Counted from the stretch's first letter, positions 34,260-42,003 are shown. The stretch is DNA of 64,000 nt from Longimicrobium sp. (GCA_036389795.1 DASVWD010000115.1:27387-91386); one strand, 5' to 3'. Notes: a model not told the origin generated them from the letters alone. Numbers and translations: made by a program.

Positions 34260-35831
34260 ATGATACGCCTGTCAGGATTGTACCGGTGCAGGGCGGAGCG
34301 GTCAGCCACCGTTCCCGTCCATGGGTCACGGCGAATCCGCGAAGCGTCGATATCTGCTGCGCGTGGCGCAGTCTTAACCCTGTTGCTCGTTACAGCGACG
34401 TGTCGTCATCTGCCGCCGTCCACAACGTCCGGCGACCTCGCGATCACCAACGTGACAGTGATCGACGTCACGCGCGGGACGCGGCTCGCTGCGCAAACGG
34501 TGCTCGTCGCCGGCACGCGGATCGTGATGGTGGGACCCGCCCGGTCGGTCGCCGTACCTGGCGGAGCGCGGGTGGTGGACGGCCGCGGCGCGTTCCTCGT
34601 CCCGGGGCTTTGGGACATGCACGTGCATTCCGGTGGCTACGACCATGGCCGTCGCTACCTGCCCGCACTACTCGCGCAAGGGATCACTGGCGTACGGGAT
34701 ATGGGCACGCCGCTCGAGGACGTGCTGCGGCTGCGCGCCGAGAGCCGGCGGCCGCCGTCAGACGACGAGCTCCCACTACCGCGGGTGGTCGTGGCGGGCC
34801 CCTTGCTGAACGGTCCACTCCCATTCCACACACCGCTCATCCTTTCCGTGTCAACCGCGCGCGAAGCGCGTGCCGCCGTGGATAGCCTCGTCTCGCGCGG
34901 TGTCGACTTCGTGAAGGTGCATGACGCGCTACCGCGCGCGGAGTACTTCGCCATCGCAGACGAGGCACGACGGCGCGGCATCGCATTCGCCGGCCACATC
35001 CCGCCGTCGATCACCGCGGACGAAGCGACACGCGCCGGCCAGCACAGCATCGAGCACCTGGGCGGTCGTTTCTACGGCGAACTGCTCGCCTGTTCCGACC
35101 GCGAGCAGGCGCTGCGCGCCGCTGTCGATACGATCGTCGCAGGCGCGCTGCGCGACATGCGCGCCGGACGCGCACCGGACGACGCGGCAGTCTTCCGGGC
35201 GACGCTCACGCGGCCGCTCGTCGAGAGTTTCAGCGCAACGCGCGAGTACACGCGCATTGGCACCATTGTCGCCGCGCGTCAGTGGGAGGTCCCGACGCTC
35301 ATATCGCAGCCGTTGCGCGACGCGCTCAGCGACGCGACACTGCGGCTAACGTCGGAGGACCGGCGGTGGGCCGACTCGCTTCTTGCGCTCCAGATGCGGC
35401 TCGTACGCGACATGCGGCGCGCCGGCGTGGGCCTCCTGGCAGGCACCGACCGCGACATTGCGCGCCCGGCACTCGCCGACGAGCTGACGCTGCTCGCGGC
35501 AGCGGGGCTCACTCCACTCGAGGTGTTGCGCGCGGCGACGCTCGACCCCGCGCTTTATCTTGCGGCGACCGATTCGCTAGGCGCTGTTGCACCCGGCAAG
35601 CTCGCGGACCTCGTGTTACTAGACGCGGACCCGCTGCGTGACATTGGCGCGATTCGCCGCGTGCGCGCCGTCGTGGCGAACGGGCGGCTGCTCGACGAGG
35701 TGGAGCGGCAGAGGCTCGTGCGGCGAGCGGCAGCGGGGCTCAGGACGCCCTTGACACTCGGTGGCATCTTCATGGATGAGCGTCTTTGGGAGGAGCCATT
35801 TCCGAGATGGTCCACTTCGGTGCGGCGGTAG
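34260..35831 (+). CDS. Cassette gene: exported amidohydrolase
   Basis: The protein has up to 523 residues; a signal or lipoprotein segment is seen at GAVLTLLLVTATCRHLPP, so the true start may be downstream of ATG 34260. The metal-dependent amidohydrolase fold carries DMHVH (H121, H123), the bridging Lys in FVKVHD (K219), His residues in FAGHIPPS and HSIEHLGG, and the Asp in LLAGTDRD (D397). A C-terminal PGKLADLVLLDADP closes the beta-sandwich. It should hydrolyse a C-N bond (imidazolonepropionase/prolidase-like group) outside the cytoplasm. It is very large for a cassette. A left-half attC follows 9 bp after its stop. Confidence 0.85.
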   Translation: MIRLSGLYRCRAERSATVPVHGSRRIREASISAARGAVLTLLLVTATCRHLPPSTTSGDLAITNVTVIDVTRGTRLAAQTVLVAGTRIVMVGPARSVAVPGGARVVDGRGAFLVPGLWDMHVHSGGYDHGRRYLPALLAQGITGVRDMGTPLEDVLRLRAESRRPPSDDELPLPRVVVAGPLLNGPLPFHTPLILSVSTAREARAAVDSLVSRGVDFVKVHDALPRAEYFAIADEARRRGIAFAGHIPPSITADEATRAGQHSIEHLGGRFYGELLACSDREQALRAAVDTIVAGALRDMRAGRAPDDAAVFRATLTRPLVESFSATREYTRIGTIVAARQWEVPTLISQPLRDALSDATLRLTSEDRRWADSLLALQMRLVRDMRRAGVGLLAGTDRDIARPALADELTLLAAAGLTPLEVLRAATLDPALYLAATDSLGAVAPGKLADLVLLDADPLRDIGAIRRVRAVVANGRLLDEVERQRLVRRAAAGLRTPLTLGGIFMDERLWEEPFPRWSTSVRR

Positions 35832-35840
35832 CCGGCAGCC

Positions 35841-36035
35841 GCCTGACAATCGGCTGCAGGAGATGCGGGGCTGAAGTCTACGCTCTCCCAGGTCGCCTTT
35901 CCTTCTATTGGGCCGCCAGCGGCTGCTTGGCCGTGTCGCACTGAGCATGCGAATTGGCGGAAGCGGGCGCGCCGCGGGCACCCTCCCTGGCCACGGCACT
36001 CGAGCGCGCCCGTCAGCTTCAACGCGTAGTTAGAC
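35841..36035 (+). other. Composite attC remnant
   Basis: The left half of a resident attC (GCCTGACAATCGGCTGCAGG, 35841-35860, then ATGCGGGGCTG) ends abruptly, and a right core GTTAGAC is found only at 36029-36035. The 195-bp distance is too long for one normal site. It is read as two broken sites or an insertion within one. Confidence 0.5.
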
Positions 36036-36086
36036 GCGCGGACTTCGCAGGATTGGCGTATATCATGAGGCACGGAGCTGGCGACG

Positions 36087-36482
36087 ATGGGTAAGTACGT
36101 GATCGGCCCAGATGTGGCTCTCCACCTCGCGGCTCTGGAGGCCGCGATCCCGGAAGAGCATCAGATGTTGGCTCCTACCCTGTTTCGCTCGCAGACGCTA
36201 TCGCTGCTCTATCGAGCGGTACGCCAGGGAGAGATAACCCGGAAGGATGCCGAGCGACGCCTCGAGTATGTGCGCGCTTTACGCATTCGACTGCTCGGCG
36301 ATCGCGTCCTTCAAGACGTGGCCTGGAGGATCGCCGAGAAGCTCGGGTGGGCCGACACGCTGCTTGCCGAGTACATCGCACTCACCAAACTTCAAGCGGA
36401 CGCGTTCATCACCCTCGACTCCGAGCTCGCTCACGCTGTAGAGGGCGTGGTCACGACTGCGGCCATCGACGTACTACGCTGA
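36087..36482 (+). CDS. Cassette gene: PIN-domain-like protein
   Basis: The protein has 131 residues with [12 protein letters not shown] at the start (first acidic residue of a PIN nuclease), then [23 protein letters not shown] and [17 protein letters not shown] with further acidic residues. PIN-domain ribonucleases are the toxins of VapBC systems, which are frequent in integrons. No antitoxin gene is adjacent. The GGAG site (36075) supports ATG 36087. No clear attC follows; carB copy 3 begins 50 bp later. Confidence 0.7.
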   Translation: MGKYVIGPDVALHLAALEAAIPEEHQMLAPTLFRSQTLSLLYRAVRQGEITRKDAERRLEYVRALRIRLLGDRVLQDVAWRIAEKLGWADTLLAEYIALTKLQADAFITLDSELAHAVEGVVTTAAIDVLR

Positions 36483-36532
36483 AGCGGCCGCAGAGCGTCG
36501 TTGCGGGATCCGGCTCGGCCATGCAATCCTCG

Positions 36533-36671
36533 TCAGGATCACCCGGCATCCCTCCTCGTGCAGCGCCCTGACGACCTGCGTCCCCGAGTAGTCGAGCTCG
36601 GCCGCCTGCCCGATCACGATGGGCCTGCTGCCGAGGATCAGGATGCTCTGGAGGTCGTCTCGCCTGGGCAT
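36533..36671 (-). pseudogene. carB 5'-end copy 3
   Basis: About 139 bp related to the carB 5' end, with several amino-acid changes ([10 protein letters not shown] in place of [23 protein letters not shown]). The frame then runs into unrelated sequence. The leader is only partly kept. It is the most diverged of the three carB coding copies. Confidence 0.8.
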
Positions 36672-36750
36672 CGCTTTAAAGTGCTGCGTAGGCTGTCGTC
36701 GTGCGCGCGGGCGCGAGCGCCGGCCCTTCCCCGCGAGGGACGGGCCGCAC

Positions 36751-36798
36751 TGCGTATCTGCGGCCATGCTGCGGCGCGCCGCCTACATAATGTCAGGC
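36751..36798 (+). other. attI-like segment 3 (partial)
   Basis: Only the last part (TGCGTATCTGCGG...TACATAATGTCAGGC) is present, directly behind the truncated carB leader copy. It precedes the DUF1801 cassette. Confidence 0.5.
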
Positions 36799-36875
36799 GC
36801 GCATGGTAGAATGACGCAGGTCCGCATTCGAACCGCGGCAAAGCTTCCACCCTGAGCCAGTACGAGGAGGTTCCT

Positions 36876-37343
36876 GTGAGCCCCAAGAAGGACACGCAGA
36901 AATCCGCCAAGAGCGCCACCGTGACCAACGAAAAGTCCCAGGGATTCACGGACGAAGAACGGGCTGCGATGAAGGAGCGCGCCCGGGAGCTGAAGGCGGA
37001 AGCGCGCCAGGCGGACGGGGAAGGCGCCGTGCTCGCGAAGATCGCCGAGATGCCGGAACCGGATCGCGCCATGGCCGAGCGGCTCCATGCCATCATCAAA
37101 GCCAGCGCGCCGGCCCTCGCGCCGAAAACCTGGTACGGGATGCCCGCGTATGCAAAGGACGGCAAGGTCGTCTGCTTCTTCCAGAGCGCGCAGAAGTTCA
37201 AATCGAGGTACGCGACGTTCGGCTTCAGCGACGAGGCGAACCTCGACGAAGGCGCCATGTGGCCGACCTCCTTCGCGCTGAAGGAGCTGACCGCCGCCGA
37301 AGAGGCGAGGATCGGCGCGCTCGTGAAGAAGGCGGTGAGCTGA
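36876..37343 (+). CDS. Cassette gene: DUF1801 domain protein
   Basis: This 155-residue protein starts at GTG 36876 behind GAGGAGG. The N-terminal 50 residues are a charged helix ([20 protein letters not shown]). The DUF1801 domain follows: [62 protein letters not shown] and a C-terminal [19 protein letters not shown]. Relatives include frataxin-like iron chaperones and proteins of unknown role. It lies between attI-like segment 3 and attC site 7. Confidence 0.85.
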   Translation: MSPKKDTQKSAKSATVTNEKSQGFTDEERAAMKERARELKAEARQADGEGAVLAKIAEMPEPDRAMAERLHAIIKASAPALAPKTWYGMPAYAKDGKVVCFFQSAQKFKSRYATFGFSDEANLDEGAMWPTSFALKELTAAEEARIGALVKKAVS

Positions 37344-37506
37344 GGACTGATCTTGCCACTGACCCCGTAAGAGAGATCTATGTGGCCGGTCCGCTGGGTG
37401 CGGGCCGCCACGGGACGCCCGATCCGCCGGTGCGCACCACCCTCGCACCCGGCGACGCACCACCATCGGTGCGCCTTCCGCTTCGGTGCGGAGCCGGCCG
37501 GCGCTC

Positions 37507-37604
37507 GCCTGACAATCGGCTGCAGGGGATGCGGGGCCGTCCATGATTGGCGGACGACAGGCTTGCGCGCCGGCCTCGCACCCCTGACCTTGGTGCCGTT
37601 GGAC
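37507..37604 (+). other. attC site 7 (resident type)
   Basis: 98 bp from GCCTGAC to GTTGGAC with the resident arms and loop (CCATGATTGGCGGACGACAGG). The 160 bp between the DUF1801 stop and this site holds no gene. Confidence 0.85.
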
Positions 37605-37643
37605 GCTTCCCATCGCAAAATACCTCGACCAAGGAGATGGGCC

Positions 37644-37811
37644 ATGGATGTTCGAGAGCGCGGAGAGCCGATCGGTGATGAGCGGGGTGACGTCCCCAAG
37701 TACCACATGGCCACCTGCCCCAACTGCGGCGGCCGAGGCTACATCTTCGACTCCATGGGGAACAGGTACGACTGCACACAGTGCGAAGCGTCGGGCCAGG
37801 TAGACGACTGA
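37644..37811 (+). CDS. Cassette gene: small zinc-ribbon protein
   Basis: This 55-residue protein carries two CxxC pairs, CPNCGGRGYIF and YDCTQCEASGQV, the DnaJ-type zinc-finger pattern CxxCxGxG. It is probably a single zinc-binding knuckle that mediates protein contacts. AAGGAG at 37631-37636 supports ATG 37644. It is flanked by attC sites 7 and 8, so it is a one-gene cassette. Confidence 0.75.
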   Translation: MDVRERGEPIGDERGDVPKYHMATCPNCGGRGYIFDSMGNRYDCTQCEASGQVDD

Positions 37812-37934
37812 CCGGTCAGGCCAATCGTACGAGGGGGAGCTCCTGGGGCGGGTGGCGGCGTCCGCCCCGTCGGGCCGATTTGCGCCCATGACGCAACCCT
37901 CCCCGCGTGGTTTACGCCCCTCGTTGCAACAAGC

Positions 37935-38023
37935 GCCCAACAACGGCATGCACCCGACCGCCCACACGACGGCTCTCATGCTCCGCGAGAGGCCTGGGCG
38001 GCGGGTGATGCGCGGCGTTGGGC
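37935..38023 (+). other. attC site 8
   Basis: 89 bp from GCCCAAC to GTTGGGC, perfect complements, with inner arms GGCATGCACCCG-CCGCC / GGCGG-CGGGTGATGCG. It is unlike the resident type. Confidence 0.88.
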
Positions 38024-38068
38024 CGCGGAAGAACGCCCCCCCCCAATCACCGCACATCGGAGATTCAC

Positions 38069-38455
38069 ATGAAGCGAGTCACTGGCATCGGCGGCATCTT
38101 TTTCAAGGCGAAGGATGCACCTGCGCTGCAGGCCTGGTACAAGGCTCATCTCGGCATCGATGTCCAGCCGTGGGGCGGTGCCGCGTTCGACTGGGTCGAC
38201 TCGGATGGCAAGCCCACGGGCGGAACGACCGCCTGGTTGGTTGCTTCGGAGGAAAGCGAGCAGTTTGCTCCGAGCAAAGCCTCGTTCATGGTCAACTACC
38301 GCGTTGAAGACCTCCACGCCCTGGTCGCGGCGCTCAAAGCGGAAGGCTGCAACGTCCTCGACAAGATCGATGACTCCGAGTACGGCAAGTTCGGATGGGT
38401 CATCGATCCTGAGGGAAACAAGGTCGAATTGTGGCAGCCACCTGCCGGTCAATGA
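38069..38455 (+). CDS. Cassette gene: VOC family protein
   Basis: This 128-residue protein has two vicinal-oxygen-chelate modules: VTGIGGIFFKAKDAPALQAW with YKAHLGID, and FMVNYRVEDLHALVAALKAEGCNV with FGWVIDPEGNKVELWQPP. Such proteins are often found in integrons and include resistance enzymes for bleomycin- or fosfomycin-like compounds; the ligand here is unknown. GGAG 38059-38062 precedes ATG 38069. No attC is visible after it. Confidence 0.85.
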   Translation: MKRVTGIGGIFFKAKDAPALQAWYKAHLGIDVQPWGGAAFDWVDSDGKPTGGTTAWLVASEESEQFAPSKASFMVNYRVEDLHALVAALKAEGCNVLDKIDDSEYGKFGWVIDPEGNKVELWQPPAGQ

Positions 38456-38798
38456 AACGCGCCCATGCTCCCCGCGGCAGTCTGACGACGGGCGTGTTCG
38501 TCGGAACCTGATGGAAGTCCAAGCTCGGGATCAGGGGCTGGCCGCGCAGGCGAACGCGGGTGTTCGGGCGAGGCGGGAATCCATGCGCTTACTTCGCTCG
38601 GAGGGAAGTCGGCGCGAGTGGCGGTGCCGCGACGGCGACACATGCAACCAGCCCGTGGGCGCGACCTGCGTCGCAACTGCGGATTCGCCGCAAACGCTGC
38701 AGGATGCGTGGATGCGGCAGCGATGACGAGACATATGGGCGCCTTTCTTGCGAATTACGACTGAAAAGTAGCTGTCACTCTTTCCGAAGGAGCCGCAC
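38456..38798. other. Non-coding region before the RiPP-like gene
   Basis: 343 bp without a supported gene or attC. The last 60 bp (GAATTACGACTGAAAAGTAG area) are AT-richer and probably hold the promoter of the peptide gene. AAGGAG at 38785-38790 is its ribosome binding site. Confidence 0.4.
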
Positions 38799-38990
38799 AT
38801 GCGCAAGCTGAAGCTGAATCTCGACCATCTGGCGGTGGAGTCGTTCACGCCCGAGTCGATACGCGGCGAAAGCGACGGCACCGTGCACGCGCACGCTCCC
38901 ACCAGGGGCGGGAACACCTGCGACAACTTCTCGTGCCAGGCGGGGTGCACCTTCCAGGAGTCCTGCTTCAACCCCTGCACGACGGGCTGA
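38799..38990 (+). CDS. RiPP-like precursor peptide with pinensin-type leader
   Basis: This 63-residue peptide starts MRKLKLNLDHLAVESF, the leader type I associate with pinensin-family lanthipeptides and similar Longimicrobium precursors. A spacer SDGTVHAHAPTRGG follows, ending in a possible GG-type cleavage. The core of about 25 residues has Cys and Ser/Thr: NTCDNFSCQAGCTFQESC, then FNPCTTG (five Cys). No lanthionine synthetase, protease or transporter is encoded nearby, so it would be an orphan precursor served in trans. A terminator follows at 39039. Confidence 0.75.
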   Translation: MRKLKLNLDHLAVESFTPESIRGESDGTVHAHAPTRGGNTCDNFSCQAGCTFQESCFNPCTTG

Positions 38991-39038
38991 ACGCGGCAAA
39001 CCGGACGTACGCAGAGCCGCGTACGAACGAAAGAGGGC

Positions 39039-39064
39039 GCGGAGGAAGCAAACCCCTTCTCCGC
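39039..39064 (+). terminator. Terminator after the RiPP-like gene
   Basis: GCGGAGGAAG and CTTCTCCGC form a 9-bp stem with one bulge around a CAAACCC loop, followed by GTCTTCGTCTGTTTT. It is 48 bp past the stop of the peptide gene. Confidence 0.6.
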
Positions 39065-39130
39065 GTCTTCGTCTGTTTTCCTCCCACGTCCACCGCGGAA
39101 CCCGCCCACCTCGCCCACCTCTCGGCCTTG

Positions 39131-39225
39131 CCTGGCACCCCTTCTGGTGTACTGCGTAAACTGTCGTGCGCACGTGCGCGAGCGCCGGCCCTTCCCGCCA
39201 GGGACGGGCGGCGCCGGCGGAAGTC
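39131..39225 (-). repeat. carB leader copy 4 (no carB coding part)
   Basis: CTTCTGGTG, CTGTCGTGCG and the whole leader hairpin (39182-39212) match the region upstream of carB. Just before it, TTGCCTGGCA replaces CGCCTGGGCAT, so the carB start codon is gone. Confidence 0.75.
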
Positions 39226-39245
39226 GAGAATGCTGGAGGCGGATC

Positions 39246-39773
39246 GTGGATCTCTGGGAGCGATATCTCTTCGAGCAGCACTCGAGGGAAACCCTGCAGG
39301 CATGGGCCCGCAAGCTCGGCGTGTTCCGATTCCGTCGAGCGCGGGGCGGCCACGCCAATGACGGCGACTCGCTCGACGTGGCGTTCAGCTACGAGACGGA
39401 GGAGCAGCTGTTGAGCTTCTTCCGCCATGTCGGCTTCCAGCCGGTGGTCCATTCGGCCGAGCCGCCGCGGCCGGTTCCCGGAAGGCCGTATCGACAGGAT
39501 GAATTCGCGGCCTTCCCGTCCATCATCCCGAATACGCGGTGGATCGAGCAGCCAGGCCATTGCACGCTGTCCGGCATCAAGGTCTTCATGTGGTGCGGAA
39601 ATCACAGGATCACCATCTCGGTCCACTCCGGCTATGACGTGACGGAAGAAGATGTCGAGAATGCAGCCCGACTCGAACTTCTCCTGAAGGCCCTGCCGTT
39701 CGAGCGCATCGAACCGCCCCAGGACAACAGGAATTGCATCTGTCCCAGGTATTACCCGGAGTTCTTCGCGTGA
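39246..39773 (+). CDS. Hypothetical protein in the integrase position of the last unit
   Basis: This 175-residue protein starts at GTG 39246 with GGAGG six bases upstream. It contains WERYLFEQHSRETLQAWARK, a charged DSLDVAFSYETEEQLLSFF, then FPSIIPNTRWIEQPGH, MWCGNHRITISVHSGYDVTEED and a C-terminal NRNCICPRYYPEFF. No known domain is recognised. It lies between the carB leader copy 4 and attI-like segment 4, where intI would be expected, but it reads in the opposite direction and shows no recombinase motif. Confidence 0.6.
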   Translation: MDLWERYLFEQHSRETLQAWARKLGVFRFRRARGGHANDGDSLDVAFSYETEEQLLSFFRHVGFQPVVHSAEPPRPVPGRPYRQDEFAAFPSIIPNTRWIEQPGHCTLSGIKVFMWCGNHRITISVHSGYDVTEEDVENAARLELLLKALPFERIEPPQDNRNCICPRYYPEFFA

Positions 39774-39800
39774 GTCGGAGTGCGGGGCCCGCTTCGAATC

Positions 39801-39964
39801 GACGTTCGCCTTGATCGGGTGCGGCGTGGCGCCCTAATATCCTGCGGGAAGGCAGAACGGTGTAGCTACGGCCCATTTGCCTGGATCGCGAGAGTGCGCG
39901 GCGCACCTTCGCGCGCCGCGTATCTGCGATAGGCTGCGATGTGCAGCCTGCCACGATGTCCGGG
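39801..39964 (+). other. attI-like segment 4
   Basis: 164 bp closely similar to segment 2: CGACGTTCGCCTTGAT, GGGTGCGG, TAATATCCTGCGG, GCCCATTTGCC-GGATCGCGAGAGTG, ATCTGCGATAGGCTGCG. It ends in GTCCGGG instead of GTTAGGC. The intI start codon has changed from ATG to ACG. Confidence 0.65.
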
Positions 39965-39988
39965 CGCCTCCCGAATCCTCGAGGACTC

Positions 39989-40504
39989 GTGAGTCCGAAA
40001 GCTCTCCTGGCGGGACTGGTCCTGGTGTCCAGCAGCGTCTGCACGAGCGCCCCGGAGCGCATCTCGACCGCCCGGCGAGCGCCCGTGCTCCCCAGCGAGC
40101 TGGCCGGCTGCTACGCGCTGCTGGACCGTTCCAACCAGCCGGCCGCCGGGAGCCTGTACTTCGCCCCATCCCACGTGCGCCTGACCCTGGACGACTGGAG
40201 GCCGCGGGACCCGGCCCCGGAACCTGTTTCGGCGTGGGTGGCGGTCCGTCTCGATTCCACGCTGCGCCCGCTGGAAGACCAGGACCACGAGGGGATGGGT
40301 GCGTCGCGCTGGAGCTGGGGCGCTACGCCGGACAGCGTGGTGCTCCTCTTCCACACCGGCTTCAGCGGCACCGAGCTCACCCTGGCGATCGCGCCGGGCC
40401 AGCGCGATACCCTGCGAGGCCACGCGAAGGAGATGTGGGACTTCGGTCCGCCGTTCGTGACGGACGGCGGACCAGCCATGGCCGTCCGTACGCCCTGTTC
40501 GTAG
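39989..40504 (+). CDS. Exported protein of unknown function
   Basis: This protein of about 171 residues has a signal SPKALLAGLVLVSSSVC that ends in a possible lipobox. The mature part (LAGCYALLDRSNQPAAGSLY, FAPSHVRLTLDDW, WSWGATPDSVVLLFHTGFSG) looks like a single small beta-barrel found in several Gemmatimonadota lipoproteins. GTG 39989 with GAGG upstream is preferred; ATG 39956 lies within attI-like segment 4. No attC follows, so it may mark the return to normal chromosome. Confidence 0.6.
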   Translation: MSPKALLAGLVLVSSSVCTSAPERISTARRAPVLPSELAGCYALLDRSNQPAAGSLYFAPSHVRLTLDDWRPRDPAPEPVSAWVAVRLDSTLRPLEDQDHEGMGASRWSWGATPDSVVLLFHTGFSGTELTLAIAPGQRDTLRGHAKEMWDFGPPFVTDGGPAMAVRTPCS

Positions 40505-40643
40505 CACGCCCGTGCCGCGCCTGGCCAGGCGCATGCCGGCGATGCGCGGCGCCGGCGATTTCGCGGATGCGGGTCGCGGAGCAGGCCGCGCGCGCCCGGC
40601 CTCTCGCCGTCACACGCACCCGGGAGAACCGAGGAGAGATCGA

Positions 40644-41213
40644 ATGCTTCCACCGCTCGGCCAGGTGCTGCTTTCCCTCGTCGCCGCGCTCACTGCCTCA
40701 CCGGATGCCCGCGCACCCGGCGCGATGTGCTCCGTGGATCCGCCGATCGAGTTCTCCGTCGCTCGCACGCGGCGGATCGTGAACGATGCCGAGGTGGTGG
40801 TGCGGGCGGTCGCCGTCGGCTCGGCCACGCCGGGACGCAGGCTGAAGGCGTGGGACTACGATACGCTCGCCTTCGAGGTGCGGGAGGTCCTGAAGGGGGA
40901 GAACGTATCCGACACGATCTACTTCGGCGGCGTGGTCACCGAGCACGACGACTTCCAGGAGGGGCCCGTACCCTATCTCTCCCATCGTACGCTCCATGCC
41001 GCCGGGGACTGCATCAATGCATACTACCGGATCGGCGCGGAGTACCTGCTCCTGCTCGGCCGCGTGCCTGGGAACCGGAGACTCCGGGGGCTGACCCCGT
41101 ACTGGACCCTCCTCGCGCCGACGAACGAGCAGCTCCGTGGCCCCGACGACCCGTGGCTCCTCTGGGTCCGGGAGCAGGTCGGCGGGAAAGCCGCCGCACC
41201 CACCCGGCCCTGA
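40644..41213 (+). CDS. Exported protein, possibly NTR/TIMP-like
   Basis: This 189-residue protein has a signal (LGQVLLSLVAALTASPDARA). The mature form starts near APGAMCSVDPPIEFSV. The following IVNDAEVVVRAVAVGSATPG, LAFEVREVLKGENVSDTIYF and GAEYLLLLGRVPG resemble the OB-fold pattern of NTR-like domains, with Cys near the mature N-terminus and a second Cys in AAGDCINAYY. GAGGAGAG supports ATG 40644. Function is unknown. The 292 bp after it hold no supported gene. Confidence 0.6.
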   Translation: MLPPLGQVLLSLVAALTASPDARAPGAMCSVDPPIEFSVARTRRIVNDAEVVVRAVAVGSATPGRRLKAWDYDTLAFEVREVLKGENVSDTIYFGGVVTEHDDFQEGPVPYLSHRTLHAAGDCINAYYRIGAEYLLLLGRVPGNRRLRGLTPYWTLLAPTNEQLRGPDDPWLLWVREQVGGKAAAPTRP

Positions 41214-41505
41214 CCGGCTCGCTGCAGGCGGCGCCGGCGCCGGGCATAGCGTTGGAACCGGCCCTTGCTCGATTCCCTGGGCTACGGCCGCCTCCGGCCC
41301 TCGCTCGGCGACACCGTGACCCTGCGCGGCACCAGCTTTTCGTGGCATACCGGCATCACCACGCACCCGTGCTGCTCGACCCGTTCGGTGTGACCGGTCC
41401 GGGCGCGGTGTCCGCTTGACCGGCGCCGCGACGATAGGCCCGCCGCCGGTCCAGCCGGCGCACCCGGAATCCCTCGCACGACGGACCACCGGCTCCAGGC
41501 CACCC

Positions 41506-42003
41506 ATGGACGAAACCTCGATCACCCGGTACATCGCCGACACTTTCGCCGGAGTCGACGCGACCGTGGCGTCGCGGGAGAACGGGGCTCCCGAGATTGC
41601 CTGGGGCGATACGTTCTTCATCTACGACCCCGACGGCGACCTCCCGCCGCAGCACCAGTTTCCCTTCGCCACCATCGTCACCAGGGACTACGGGGATTTC
41701 GACCGCGCCTCGAACCTGGACCGCCCGGGCGTGTTCCGCCTGAACATCGGCGTCGGGAAGGACACCTACCGCTCGCTGTTCGGCCCACAGCCGCCGCCTC
41801 CCGGCGCGGCCGGCGTGGCCGGCACCGGCCACGACTTCACCGCGCTGGACGTGGTCATGCCGCACCCCGTGTACGCACCGCAGTCCTGGGTCTGCATCCT
41901 CAACCCGAGCGACGCGACGTTCCAGGCCGAAGTGCGGCCGCTGCTCGCCGATGCGTACGAGGTGGCCGCCAGGCGGCACGCCAGGCGCGAGCAGCGCGAG
42001 TGA
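41506..42003 (+). CDS. DUF6194-like protein
   Basis: This 165-residue protein starts at ATG 41506: MDETSITRYIADTFAGVDA. The blocks GAPEIAWGDTFFIYDPDGD, QFPFATIVTRDYGDFDRASN, FRLNIGVGKDTYRSLFG and a C-terminal VVMPHPVYAPQSWVCILNPS fit the DUF6194 family. The biochemical role of the family is unknown. Relatives are soluble and cytoplasmic. It is followed after about 180 bp by the YbjN-like/AAA+ gene pair. Confidence 0.75.
   Translation: MDETSITRYIADTFAGVDATVASRENGAPEIAWGDTFFIYDPDGDLPPQHQFPFATIVTRDYGDFDRASNLDRPGVFRLNIGVGKDTYRSLFGPQPPPPGAAGVAGTGHDFTALDVVMPHPVYAPQSWVCILNPSDATFQAEVRPLLADAYEVAARRHARREQRE

Larger units (their letters stand above)
26344..39964 (+). mobile_element. Decayed chromosomal integron cassette array with repeated platform remnants
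   Basis: The region holds eight attC sites, four attI-like segments, two half-attC junctions, two relics of an integron integrase on the - strand and three copies of the carB 5' end. Essentially all cassette genes read +. The attC sites at 29388, 30114, 33956 and 37507 are nearly identical, as expected for a resident (sedentary) integron. No complete intI gene is present. Boundaries are the outermost attI-like segments and are approximate. Confidence 0.85.

Noticed and set aside
28747..39225. carB repeats as an assembly artefact
   Set aside because: The copies differ in point mutations, lengths and flanks and show progressive decay, which a misassembly would not produce. Long-read confirmation is still advisable.
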